Of a stretch of DNA of 64,000 nucleotides, positions 10,654-18,087 are shown one piece after another. The DNA lies in contig NZ_JAWLVI010000003.1 in assembly GCF_033100795.1 (NCBI RefSeq), positions 124,001 to 188,000 on the forward strand. Reading direction: 5' to 3'. The notes under the pieces are model-generated. The model had not been told where the DNA came from. It saw nothing but the letters and a program-made list of their open reading frames with translations, and ran no database searches. The DNA comes from Pseudothioclava sp033100795 (lineage in GTDB: Bacteria; Pseudomonadota; Alphaproteobacteria; Rhodobacterales; Rhodobacteraceae). The position numbers were made by a program, and so were the translations under genes. Each line of letters begins with the position of its first letter. Position 1 is the stretch's first letter.

Positions 10654-11247
10654 CTATCGCTTTTTCGGGATACGCAGCGCCAGTAAAACGACGATCACAG
10701 CAAGCCAGGTCCAGCCTTCGGCGGACACTACTTTCATTTGCAGAAGATAGTGCACCACGCCAAGGAACACTGCCGGATAGACCAGCCAGTGAACGCGGCG
10801 CCAGTTGCGCCCCAGCCGACGCACGGACCAGTTATTCGAAGTCAGCGCCAAGGGCAGAAGCATTAGGAACGCAGAGATCCCCAGCAGAAGATACGGCCGT
10901 TTTATCAGGTCGTTAGCTGCCTGCTGCCAAAGCAAGGTCATATCCAGAACAACCCAGGCCATCAGATGCAGCACCAGATAGAAAAAAGCCAATAGCCCGA
11001 TCGCACGACGATAGCGGATCAGGTTTAGCCCCCATATCCGGCGCGCGGGCGTAATGGCCAGACCACCAACCAGAAACCAAAGCGCGTCCTTGCCCAAGCG
11101 GTGCTCGATCTCCTTCACGGGGTCCACTCCGATGTCGCCGCCGATCACCAGCCAGACGATCCACGCCAGCGGCAAAAGTCCCGCAAGATAAACCGCGCCG
11201 ACCGGAAGCCGACGCAATGTTCCGTTCAAAGGCGCCACAAGCTGCAT
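10654..11247 (-). CDS. msrQ: heme-binding membrane subunit MsrQ
   Basis: 197 residues, about six membrane helices, ferric-reductase-like (YedZ/MsrQ family). It passes electrons from the quinone pool or a flavin reductase to MsrP for periplasmic methionine sulfoxide repair. The likely heme-ligand histidines are in FYLVLHLMAW, RRVHWLVYP and GVVHYLLQ. It ends in a basic tail (ALRIPKKR). The start overlaps the msrP stop as TGATG, which marks translational coupling. Confidence 0.95.
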   Translation of the reverse strand: MQLVAPLNGTLRRLPVGAVYLAGLLPLAWIVWLVIGGDIGVDPVKEIEHRLGKDALWFLVGGLAITPARRIWGLNLIRYRRAIGLLAFFYLVLHLMAWVVLDMTLLWQQAANDLIKRPYLLLGISAFLMLLPLALTSNNWSVRRLGRNWRRVHWLVYPAVFLGVVHYLLQMKVVSAEGWTWLAVIVVLLALRIPKKR

Positions 11248-12176
11248 CAGTAGTTCTTTGCCAGATCCATGCCCGAATATAGCGCGGCGACCTGCTCCTC
11301 ATAGCCATTGAATTTCAGCGTCGGTTCACGCGGCGCAAACAGCCCCGCGCCGATTTTGCGCTCGGTCGCCTGCGACCAGCGCGGGTGATCCACCTCGGGA
11401 TTCACATTGGCGTAAAACCCGTATTCGCGCGGCTGCAACGATTTCCACGTCGTCGCCGGTTCTTTATCGGTCAGGGTGATTTTCACGATGCTCTTGATCG
11501 ACTTGAAGCCGTATTTCCAAGGCACAACCAGCCGGATCGGCGCGCCGTTCTGCTTGGGCATTTCCTCGCCATACAGCCCCGTCGCCAGAATGGTCAGCGG
11601 GTTCATCGCCTCATCCAGCCGCAGCCCTTCGCGGTAAGGCCAGTCGATGCCGCCCGCACGCTGCCCCGGCATTTCCTCGGGGCGATAGAGCGTCTCGAAC
11701 GCTACATATTTCGCAGATGGCTGCACGCCCACACGGTCCAGAAGCGCGCGCAGTTCGAACCCGATCCACGGGATCACCATCGCCCAGGCTTCGACGCAGC
11801 GGAAACGGTAGATACGCTCCTCAAGGGTCACGGGCTTGAGAATATCATCCAGCGGATAGGAGCCGGGACGATCGACCATCCCGCCGATCTCGATCGACCA
11901 CGGATCGACCGACAGCTTGCCCGCGTGCTTGCGCGGGTCGGATTTATCCCAGCCGAATTCATAGAAGTTGTTGTAGTTGGTAATATCCTCAAGGCTGTTC
12001 GGCTTGGCCGATGTTGAAAACGCCGACTGTTTCGCGGCGATCTTTGCCAGCGCGGGCGCGCCCGCAAACCCTGCCCCCAATGCCGCGGCCCCCGCGATCA
12101 CGCTGCGCCGGTTCAGAAACATCTCCTTGGGCGTGACCTGCGACCATAACAGATTGCGAATTCCTGAGCGCTTCAT
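11247..12176 (-). CDS. msrP: periplasmic methionine sulfoxide reductase, molybdopterin subunit MsrP
   Basis: 309 residues. Reduces methionine sulfoxide in periplasmic proteins with a Mo cofactor. A Tat signal is present: NRRSVIAGAAALGAGFAGAPALA preceded by a cytoplasmic extension, so the protein is exported folded with its cofactor. The sulfite-oxidase-fold motif YRFRCVEAWAMVIPW contains the Cys expected to ligate Mo. The C-terminal half has WKYGFKSIKSIVKI, conserved in YedY/MsrP. It is the first gene of msrP-msrQ. Confidence 0.96.
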   Translation of the reverse strand: MKRSGIRNLLWSQVTPKEMFLNRRSVIAGAAALGAGFAGAPALAKIAAKQSAFSTSAKPNSLEDITNYNNFYEFGWDKSDPRKHAGKLSVDPWSIEIGGMVDRPGSYPLDDILKPVTLEERIYRFRCVEAWAMVIPWIGFELRALLDRVGVQPSAKYVAFETLYRPEEMPGQRAGGIDWPYREGLRLDEAMNPLTILATGLYGEEMPKQNGAPIRLVVPWKYGFKSIKSIVKITLTDKEPATTWKSLQPREYGFYANVNPEVDHPRWSQATERKIGAGLFAPREPTLKFNGYEEQVAALYSGMDLAKNY

Positions 12177-12332
12177 CTCGATCTCCCTCTACTCACGGCC
12201 CAAAGGTAGGGCATCTCCTCGGGCTTTCTCTTCACAATACGATTAGCGCCCTCGAATGTTACATCTTAACTTTTGAATATATCTGCGCCATTGTGCGTCT
12301 GGCCGGATGGGAGCCGGCAGGGAGATATATGG

Positions 12333-12782
12333 ATGAATACAATTTTTTCGGGCGCTTTTGCCCTTTTGTGTCTGTCGGCCACGTTTGCCAATGCCGGAGA
12401 CGGGCATTTCTGGACCGTCGAGGACGATTTCGACAACGTCACCTTCTCGGTTGAAAGTGCAATTCTTGACGCGGGGCTGGTCATCGACCACACCAGCCAC
12501 ACGGGCGAAATGCTCGAGCGGACCAAGGGCGATGTGGGTGCGACACGAACGATCTTTACCGCCGCCGATGTGTTTTCCTTCTGCTCGTCGAAAGTGTCGC
12601 GCGCGGTGATGGAGATCGACCCGGCGAACGTGCAATTCTGCCCCTACAACGTCTTCGTTTTCGAGCGCCCCGAGGAACCCGGCCAGATCACGGTGGGTTT
12701 CCGCGATTACCCCGAAGGCGAGATGGACATGGTCGAAGACCTGCTTGGCGGCATCATCAAAGAGGCGCTTGGGCTGGACTAG
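12333..12782 (+). CDS. periplasmic DUF302 protein
   Basis: 149 residues. The signal peptide MNTIFSGAFALLCLSATFANA is followed by a DUF302-like domain (VEDDFDNVTFSVESAILDAGLVIDHTSH). Two cysteines in the mature protein (in FCSSK and QFCPYN) could pair. The start at 12333 is chosen because GGGAG lies upstream and the signal peptide begins there; an upstream in-frame ATG at 12273 would add 20 residues of non-signal sequence. The biochemical role of DUF302 is not known. The 3' end overlaps the convergent channel gene by 4 bases. Confidence 0.8.
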   Translation: MNTIFSGAFALLCLSATFANAGDGHFWTVEDDFDNVTFSVESAILDAGLVIDHTSHTGEMLERTKGDVGATRTIFTAADVFSFCSSKVSRAVMEIDPANVQFCPYNVFVFERPEEPGQITVGFRDYPEGEMDMVEDLLGGIIKEALGLD

Positions 12783-13297
12783 CCCTGCGCGTCACTGCGC
12801 GCGCTTGCGATGCGCTCGCGTTCGGCCTGTTCTTCGGCAATCCGGCGGGCGCGGCGCACCTCTAGCTGGCTTAGCCGGACATGGCGCAGCGCCTCGACCA
12901 GAAGCGCGGTCAGCAGGCCGATGTTCAGCAGCCCGTTGGCCGCCGCCATGCCACCCAGAATGCGCCACTCATGGGTCAGCAGGATGTCGCCATAACCAAG
13001 CGTGGTATAGGAAACGAGCGAGAAATAGACCGCCGACTCCATCGTGATAAAAATCCCGAGCGCGCGAAAGCAGAACGCCCATAGCCAGACGCCAAGCGTG
13101 ACCAGCGCCAGCGCGGCAAGCGCGGTGATCAGCGTCACGACCATCAGCTTCGGGCGGTGCGGCTCTGCCATCAGCCAGCCATGCGAGCGGGCAAACAGCG
13201 CCTCCATCACCCAAGCGGCCATCCCTGCGATGACGACGGTCAAGACCATCATCGCCGAGCCGATCCCGATCTGGATGAACATTTGCTGCGATTCCAT
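12779..13297 (-). CDS. two-pore-helix potassium channel protein
   Basis: 172 residues with an N-terminal membrane helix, then two helices around a pore loop with the potassium selectivity filter TTLGYGD (SLVSYTTLGYGDILLTHEW). The C-terminal 35 residues are charged and helical (VRRARRIAEEQAERERIAS) and probably cytoplasmic. There is no RCK/NAD-binding domain. The family is Ion_trans_2. It probably conducts K+ passively. Its stop overlaps the convergent DUF302 gene. Confidence 0.85.
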   Translation of the reverse strand: MESQQMFIQIGIGSAMMVLTVVIAGMAAWVMEALFARSHGWLMAEPHRPKLMVVTLITALAALALVTLGVWLWAFCFRALGIFITMESAVYFSLVSYTTLGYGDILLTHEWRILGGMAAANGLLNIGLLTALLVEALRHVRLSQLEVRRARRIAEEQAERERIASARSDAQG

Positions 13298-13388
13298 CCG
13301 TCAGCGCCTAATTCCTTGCGAGATTCCGGTCAAGCGGCTTCACGCCCCTCTGGACAGCCCCCCTGCCCTGCCCTATCTCGGTGCGACC

Positions 13389-13862
13389 ATGGCAAAGAAG
13401 TCCGATCCCAACTCCAAGCTGATCGCCGAGAACCGGCAGGCACGCTATCACTACGCTATCGAGGACACGCTCGAAGCGGGGGTCATGCTTATGGGCTCCG
13501 AGGTGAAAAGCCTGCGTATCGGTCAGGCGAATATCGCGGAAAGCTACGCCTCGGTCGAGGATGGCGAGCTGTGGCTGATCAACGGCTATATCGCGCCCTA
13601 CCTGCAAGCCGCGCATTTCGGCCATGAAGAACGCCGCAAGCGCAAGCTTCTGGTCTCGAAAAAAGAGCTGTCGCGCCTTTGGAACGCGGTAGGTCGCGAT
13701 GGCATGACCATTGTGCCGCTGAAGATGTATTTCAACGACAAGGGCCGCGTGAAGCTGCTGCTTGGTCTGGCCAAGGGTAAAAAGCTGGCCGACAAGCGCG
13801 CGACCGAGGCCAAGCGCGACTGGGACCGCCAAAAGCAGCGCCTTCTCAAGCAGAACTACTGA
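13389..13862 (+). CDS. smpB: SsrA-binding protein SmpB
   Basis: 157 residues. Binds tmRNA and delivers it to stalled ribosomes for trans-translation. Hallmarks: NRQARYHYAIEDTLEAG, GSEVKSLR, the central GYIAPYLQA, and a C-terminal basic tail ending in KRDWDRQKQRLLKQNY that enters the mRNA channel. The start at 13389 gives MAKKSDPNSKLIAENRQAR, matching the family; the open frame extends upstream but that part overlaps the divergent channel gene. The tmRNA gene itself is not in this window. Confidence 0.97.
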   Translation: MAKKSDPNSKLIAENRQARYHYAIEDTLEAGVMLMGSEVKSLRIGQANIAESYASVEDGELWLINGYIAPYLQAAHFGHEERRKRKLLVSKKELSRLWNAVGRDGMTIVPLKMYFNDKGRVKLLLGLAKGKKLADKRATEAKRDWDRQKQRLLKQNY

Positions 13863-13959
13863 TCTGCGGGGTTTTTCGCCCCTTATATCCCGTCTCCCCT
13901 TGCACCGATTGCCGCCTTGAGTCTAAGGACAAAATGACAAACAGGAGGTGCGGAATCCC

Positions 13960-14811
13960 ATGGACGATCCGAAAACGCTCGTTTCTACCGAGTGGCTCGA
14001 AGCCCATCTGAAAGACCCCGACCTGCGCGTGCTGGACGCCTCGTGGTTCCTGCCCGCCATGAACCGCGATGCAAAGGCCGGCTATGCCGAGGCGCATATC
14101 CCCGGCGCGCGTTTCTTCGACATCGACGAGATTTCAGACAACCGCTCGGAGCTGCCGCATATGGCCGCGCCGATCGAGAAATTCGTCTCACGGATGCGCG
14201 CGATGGGCGTGGGTGACGGCCATCAGGTCGTTGTCTACGATCAGGCCGGGATTTTCTCGGCTCCGCGCGTTTGGTGGAACTTCCGCCTGATGGGCAAAAT
14301 GGACATCGCCGTTCTGGATGGCGGCCTGCCCAAATGGATCGCCGAAGGCCGCGAGACCGAAGACCTGCCGCCGATGCCGCGCGACCGCCATATGACCGTG
14401 CAGCGTCAGGCGCATCTGGTCAAAGACGTGACGCAGGTCGCCCATGCCTCGAAGCTGGGCGATCACGAGATCCTCGACGCCCGCCCGTATGGCCGCTTCA
14501 TCGGGCAGGACGACGAGCCCCGCCCCGGCCTGCGCAAGGGCCATATCCCCGGCGCGAAAAGCATCCCGTGGGATTCGCTTCTGAACGCGGACGCCACGAT
14601 GAAATCCCCTGATGATCTGCGCGCCCTCTTTGCCGCAGCCAAGGTCGATCTTGCAAAGCCCGCGATCTGCTCGTGCGGCTCGGGGGTTTCGGCGGCGATG
14701 ATCGCGCTGGCGCTGGAACGTGTCGGCCACCTGAACTGGTCGCTCTATGACGGCGCATGGGCCGAATGGGGCATGTATAACGATCTACGCATCGCAACCG
14801 GAGAAGCATGA
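13960..14811 (+). CDS. sseA: 3-mercaptopyruvate / thiosulfate sulfurtransferase
   Basis: 283 residues, two rhodanese domains. The active-site loop CGSGVSA has its Cys at residue 239 and matches 3-mercaptopyruvate sulfurtransferases (CGSGVTA type). Domain 1 carries WFLPAMNRDAKAGYAEAHIPGA. The start at 13960 has AGGAGGTG 9 bases upstream; a GTG at 13948 inside that ribosome site is rejected. It overlaps the next aminotransferase gene by 4 bases (ATGA), so the two are coupled. The pairing suggests cysteine transamination to mercaptopyruvate followed by sulfur transfer. Confidence 0.95.
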   Translation: MDDPKTLVSTEWLEAHLKDPDLRVLDASWFLPAMNRDAKAGYAEAHIPGARFFDIDEISDNRSELPHMAAPIEKFVSRMRAMGVGDGHQVVVYDQAGIFSAPRVWWNFRLMGKMDIAVLDGGLPKWIAEGRETEDLPPMPRDRHMTVQRQAHLVKDVTQVAHASKLGDHEILDARPYGRFIGQDDEPRPGLRKGHIPGAKSIPWDSLLNADATMKSPDDLRALFAAAKVDLAKPAICSCGSGVSAAMIALALERVGHLNWSLYDGAWAEWGMYNDLRIATGEA

Positions 14812-15992
14812 TGCTCAATAACCTCAAGCCGCAGGCGCCGGATAAAATCCTTGCGCTCATGGGCGAATTCCGCGCCGATCCGCGCGAGAACAAAGTCGAT
14901 CTGGGTGTCGGCGTCTACAAAGACGCGGAAGGCAAGACCCCGATCATGCGCGCGATCCACACTGCCGAGCAGCAGATGTGCGACACCGAGGTTACCAAGA
15001 CCTACGCCGGCCTCGCCGGTCAGCCCGAGTTCCACGCCGCAATGGCCGAAATGGTTCTGGGCAAGGGCTATCCGGCGGATCGCCTGTCGTGCCTGTCGAC
15101 CGTGGGTGGCACCGGCGCGTGCCGCATGGGGTTCGAACTGGCCCGTATGGCCAACCCCGACACGACCGTCTGGGTTTCCGACCCGACCTGGCCGAACCAC
15201 CTGTCGATCCTGAATTTCATGGGTCAGGGCTACAAGCTTTATCACTACTTCGACAACGCTACCCGCTCGGTCGATTTCGATGCGATGATGGGCGACCTTC
15301 AGGGCGTCAAATCGGGCGACATCGTGCTGCTGCACGGCTGCTGCCACAACCCGACCGGCGCGAACCTGACGCTTGATCAGTGGGGCGCCGTAGCCGACCT
15401 GATCGAGGCCAAAGGCGCGATCCCGATGATCGACCTTGCCTATCAGGGCTTTGGTGACGGGCTTGAGGAAGACGCCGCAGGCACCCGCCTGATCGCCTCG
15501 CGCCTGCCCGAAGTTCTGATCGCTGCCTCGTGCTCCAAGAACTTCGGCATCTACCGCGAGCGCACCGGTTGCCTGATGGTTCTGGGCGATGCAGCCACGC
15601 AACCCGTGACGCAAGGCACGCTCGCCTTCCTGAACCGCCAGTCCTATTCCTTCCCGCCCTTCCACGGGCAGCAACTTGTGACCAAGGTTCTGACCGATCC
15701 GACGCTGCGCGCCGAATGGGAAGCGGAACTCGAAGCCGTGCGGGGCGGTATGCTGGACCTGCGCCAGCAGCTTTCCGACGAGCTGCGCAAGCTCTCCAAC
15801 TCGGACCGCTTCGACTTCGTCGCAGAGCACCGCGGCATGTTCTCGCGCATCGGAGCCACGCCCGAGCAGGTCGCCACGATGCGGGAGAAAGACGCGATCT
15901 ACATGGTCGGCGACTCGCGGATGAACATCGCGGGCCTGAACGAGCAGACCGTGCCGCTTCTGGCCAAAGCCATCATCGACGCGGGCGTCTAA
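14808..15992 (+). CDS. aromatic/aspartate aminotransferase (class I)
   Basis: 394 residues, fold-type I PLP enzyme. The PLP lysine lies in SCSKNFGIYRERTG, which with CHNPTGANL and IPMIDLAYQGFGDGLEEDA identifies the AspC/TyrB subgroup. The likely substrates are aromatic amino acids or aspartate with 2-oxoglutarate. Coupling with sseA allows cysteine as a substrate too, which is an inference. Two adjacent ATGs (14808 and 14811) can start translation. It ends before a 12-bp terminator. Confidence 0.93.
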   Translation: MMLNNLKPQAPDKILALMGEFRADPRENKVDLGVGVYKDAEGKTPIMRAIHTAEQQMCDTEVTKTYAGLAGQPEFHAAMAEMVLGKGYPADRLSCLSTVGGTGACRMGFELARMANPDTTVWVSDPTWPNHLSILNFMGQGYKLYHYFDNATRSVDFDAMMGDLQGVKSGDIVLLHGCCHNPTGANLTLDQWGAVADLIEAKGAIPMIDLAYQGFGDGLEEDAAGTRLIASRLPEVLIAASCSKNFGIYRERTGCLMVLGDAATQPVTQGTLAFLNRQSYSFPPFHGQQLVTKVLTDPTLRAEWEAELEAVRGGMLDLRQQLSDELRKLSNSDRFDFVAEHRGMFSRIGATPEQVATMREKDAIYMVGDSRMNIAGLNEQTVPLLAKAIIDAGV

Positions 15993-16014
15993 GACGCTCG
16001 CGGAGACATGCAGC

Positions 16015-16040
16015 AAACGGCGGCCCTTGGGCCGCCGTTT
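16015..16040 (+). terminator. intrinsic terminator after the aminotransferase gene
   Basis: A 12-bp perfect stem aaacggcggccc/gggccgccgttt followed by TCATTT. It terminates the sseA-aminotransferase operon. Confidence 0.9.
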
Positions 16041-16060
16041 TCATTTGGATCAATCAAAAA

Positions 16061-16084
16061 AGGCCCGGACATTCGTCCGGGCCT
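16061..16084 (-). terminator. intrinsic terminator after amtB
   Basis: A 10-bp stem (aggcccggac/gtccgggcct) with a 4-base loop. On the minus strand it is followed by six T (16055-16060), just past the amtB stop. Confidence 0.92.
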
Positions 16085-16111
16085 CTCGTTTGCAGGGAGG
16101 GAAGTGAAGGA

Positions 16112-17458
16112 TCAGACCTTGAACTCCGGGTAGGCTTCCATGCCAAGTTCCGCCTTATCAAGGCCCATCATCTCGTCTTCTTCCGGCGCACGGATGCCCA
16201 TCACCGCCTTCAGGATCACCCAGACGATCAGCGAGACCACGAAGGTAAACGCGCCCACGATCACAACCGAGATAAGCTGCCCGCCGAAGCTCGCGTCCGA
16301 GTTGGTCAGCGGAACAGCCAGCGTGCCCCAGATACCGCAGATCAGGTGGACCGGGATCGCGCCGACAACGTCATCGATCTTGATCTTGTCGAGGAAGGGC
16401 ACCGCAAAGACCACGATCACGCCGCCAATAGCACCGATCAGGGTTGCAGCGCCAATGGTCGGGGTCAGCGGCTCTGCCGTGATCGACACAAGGCCCGCCA
16501 GCGCACCGTTCAGAACCATCGTCAGATCAGGCTTCTTATACAGGAACTGCGTCATCAGGAGGGCAGCAATAGCCCCACCGGCAGCGGCGGCATTGGTGTT
16601 CACGAAGATGCGCGAAATATCCGCCACATCGCCGATGGACCCCATCGCAAGCTGCGACGCGCCGTTAAAGCCGAACCAGCCAAGCCACAGGATGAACGTC
16701 CCAAGCGTCGCCAGCGTCAGGTTCGAACCCGGCATCGGATGCACGCGGCCATCCTTGTATTTGCCCAGACGCGGCCCCAGCACCAGCACACCGGCAAGCG
16801 CTGCCCAGCCACCGGTCGAGTGCACGACCGTCGAGCCAGCGAAGTCAAGAAAGCCGAACTGCGTATCAAGGAAGCCGCCGCCCCATTTCCACGAACCCAC
16901 GATCGGATAGATGATCGAAGTCAGGATCGTCGTGAAGATCAGGAAGGGCCAGAGCTTGATGCGTTCAGCCAGCGTGCCCGAAACGATCGACGCCGTGGTC
17001 GCGCAGAACATCACCTGGAAGAAGAAATCCGATCCGGTCGAGGCATAGGAATAATCATCCACCGCATCGGCACCAACACCAACCGCTTCCAGCACCGCCA
17101 CAGCGAAGGCGCCCAGATAACCGCCGGTCTCATCGGCACCAACCGACCAGTTCCCCAGCGGATACATCAGGTTATAGCCGATCAGGTAATACATCGTGCA
17201 AGCAATCGCGAAGAGGATCACGTTCTTAAGCAACTGCATCGTCACGTTTTTCGAGCGCACGAGACCCGCTTCGAGCATGGCAAACCCTGCCGCCATCCAG
17301 AAGACGAGGAAGCCACCGATCAGGAACAGAACCGTATTGAGGATCCAGACCACATCGGTCGGAACCATTGCGGGCGCTTCGGCGTCTTGCGCAAGCGCGG
17401 GAAGGGCAGCAACGGCCAGAGCCGAGGCAAGACCCGAGATTTTGAAGAGGTTTTTCAT
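16112..17458 (-). CDS. amtB: ammonium transporter AmtB
   Basis: 448 residues. A cleavable signal peptide (MKNLFKISGLASALAVAALPALA) is followed by about eleven membrane helices. Family signatures include FWMAAGFAMLEAGLVRSKN, DFAGSTVVHSTGGWAALAG (with the pore His) and the second conserved pore His in VHLICGIWGT. It imports ammonium. It lies 23 bases downstream of glnK in the standard glnK-amtB operon, so GlnK should gate it when nitrogen is sufficient. Confidence 0.97.
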   Translation of the reverse strand: MKNLFKISGLASALAVAALPALAQDAEAPAMVPTDVVWILNTVLFLIGGFLVFWMAAGFAMLEAGLVRSKNVTMQLLKNVILFAIACTMYYLIGYNLMYPLGNWSVGADETGGYLGAFAVAVLEAVGVGADAVDDYSYASTGSDFFFQVMFCATTASIVSGTLAERIKLWPFLIFTTILTSIIYPIVGSWKWGGGFLDTQFGFLDFAGSTVVHSTGGWAALAGVLVLGPRLGKYKDGRVHPMPGSNLTLATLGTFILWLGWFGFNGASQLAMGSIGDVADISRIFVNTNAAAAGGAIAALLMTQFLYKKPDLTMVLNGALAGLVSITAEPLTPTIGAATLIGAIGGVIVVFAVPFLDKIKIDDVVGAIPVHLICGIWGTLAVPLTNSDASFGGQLISVVIVGAFTFVVSLIVWVILKAVMGIRAPEEDEMMGLDKAELGMEAYPEFKV

Positions 17459-17481
17459 ATCAGCCTAGTCCTGTCGCTATC

Positions 17482-17820
17482 TCACAAAGCGTCGTCATTG
17501 GCCTCGCCCGTGCGCACACGGACGGCCTGATTGACGTCGAGAACAAAGATTTTGCCGTCACCGATCTTATCGGTTTTGGCGGTCTTGAGGATCGTATCGA
17601 CGACCTCGTCGGCGAGGCCATCCGAGACGACAATCTCGAGCTTGACCTTCGGCACGAAGTTCACGGCGTATTCCGCGCCGCGGTAAATTTCGGTATGGCC
17701 CGACTGTGCGCCAAAGCCCTTGATCTCCGTCACCATCATGCCGCGAACGCCGATTGCGGTGAGCGCCTCGCGCACCTCCTCGAGCTTGAACGGCTTGATT
17801 GCAGCAATAATCAGTTTCAC
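17482..17820 (-). CDS. glnK: nitrogen regulatory protein P-II (GlnK)
   Basis: 112 residues. The signal-transducing trimer senses 2-oxoglutarate and ATP/ADP and binds AmtB. The uridylylated tyrosine Y51 is in the T-loop (IYRGAEY), and the B-loop KTDKIGDGKIFV is intact. It starts with GTG at 17820 (GTG AAA CTG), with GGAAGGGA 6 bases upstream. First gene of glnK-amtB. Confidence 0.97.
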   Translation of the reverse strand: MKLIIAAIKPFKLEEVREALTAIGVRGMMVTEIKGFGAQSGHTEIYRGAEYAVNFVPKVKLEIVVSDGLADEVVDTILKTAKTDKIGDGKIFVLDVNQAVRVRTGEANDDAL

Positions 17821-18087
17821 CTGCTATCCCTTCCTTGATCAGATTTGGCTGGCTGCAGGGCCGGCCTCACAAGGGACAGAAGGCCCGCACCGGTCGCAGC
17901 GAACAAGGAAAGCTATGGGTGGCCAAGGGACCGGAGGCGGTATTTTTGCCCAAAAAATGCACAAATCAGGCAACTCGCCTAACTTTTAATCAATCACAAA
18001 AGAGAATCGGCGCGGTTCCCCGCTCCACATCCGCAATCGCAGCGTGTAGATTGGCGCAAACAAGAACACAGGCACCGGACCAAAGAT
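17821..18087. other. divergent promoter region of glnK and the PBP gene
   Basis: Intergenic, with an AT-rich centre (17950-18005). On the minus strand an imperfect inverted repeat of the type TTTGTGC-N8-GGGCAAAA lies about 135 bases upstream of glnK (17949-17970). NtrC control of glnK is expected from other bacteria, but no clear consensus NtrC or sigma-54 site could be confirmed. Confidence 0.35.

Noticed and set aside
15530..17530. A 666-codon open frame on the plus strand opposite amtB
   Set aside because: It runs through the end of the aminotransferase gene and across amtB in antisense. Its protein is very rich in Arg, His and Gln, typical of the reverse of a GC-rich coding strand, and has no family resemblance.
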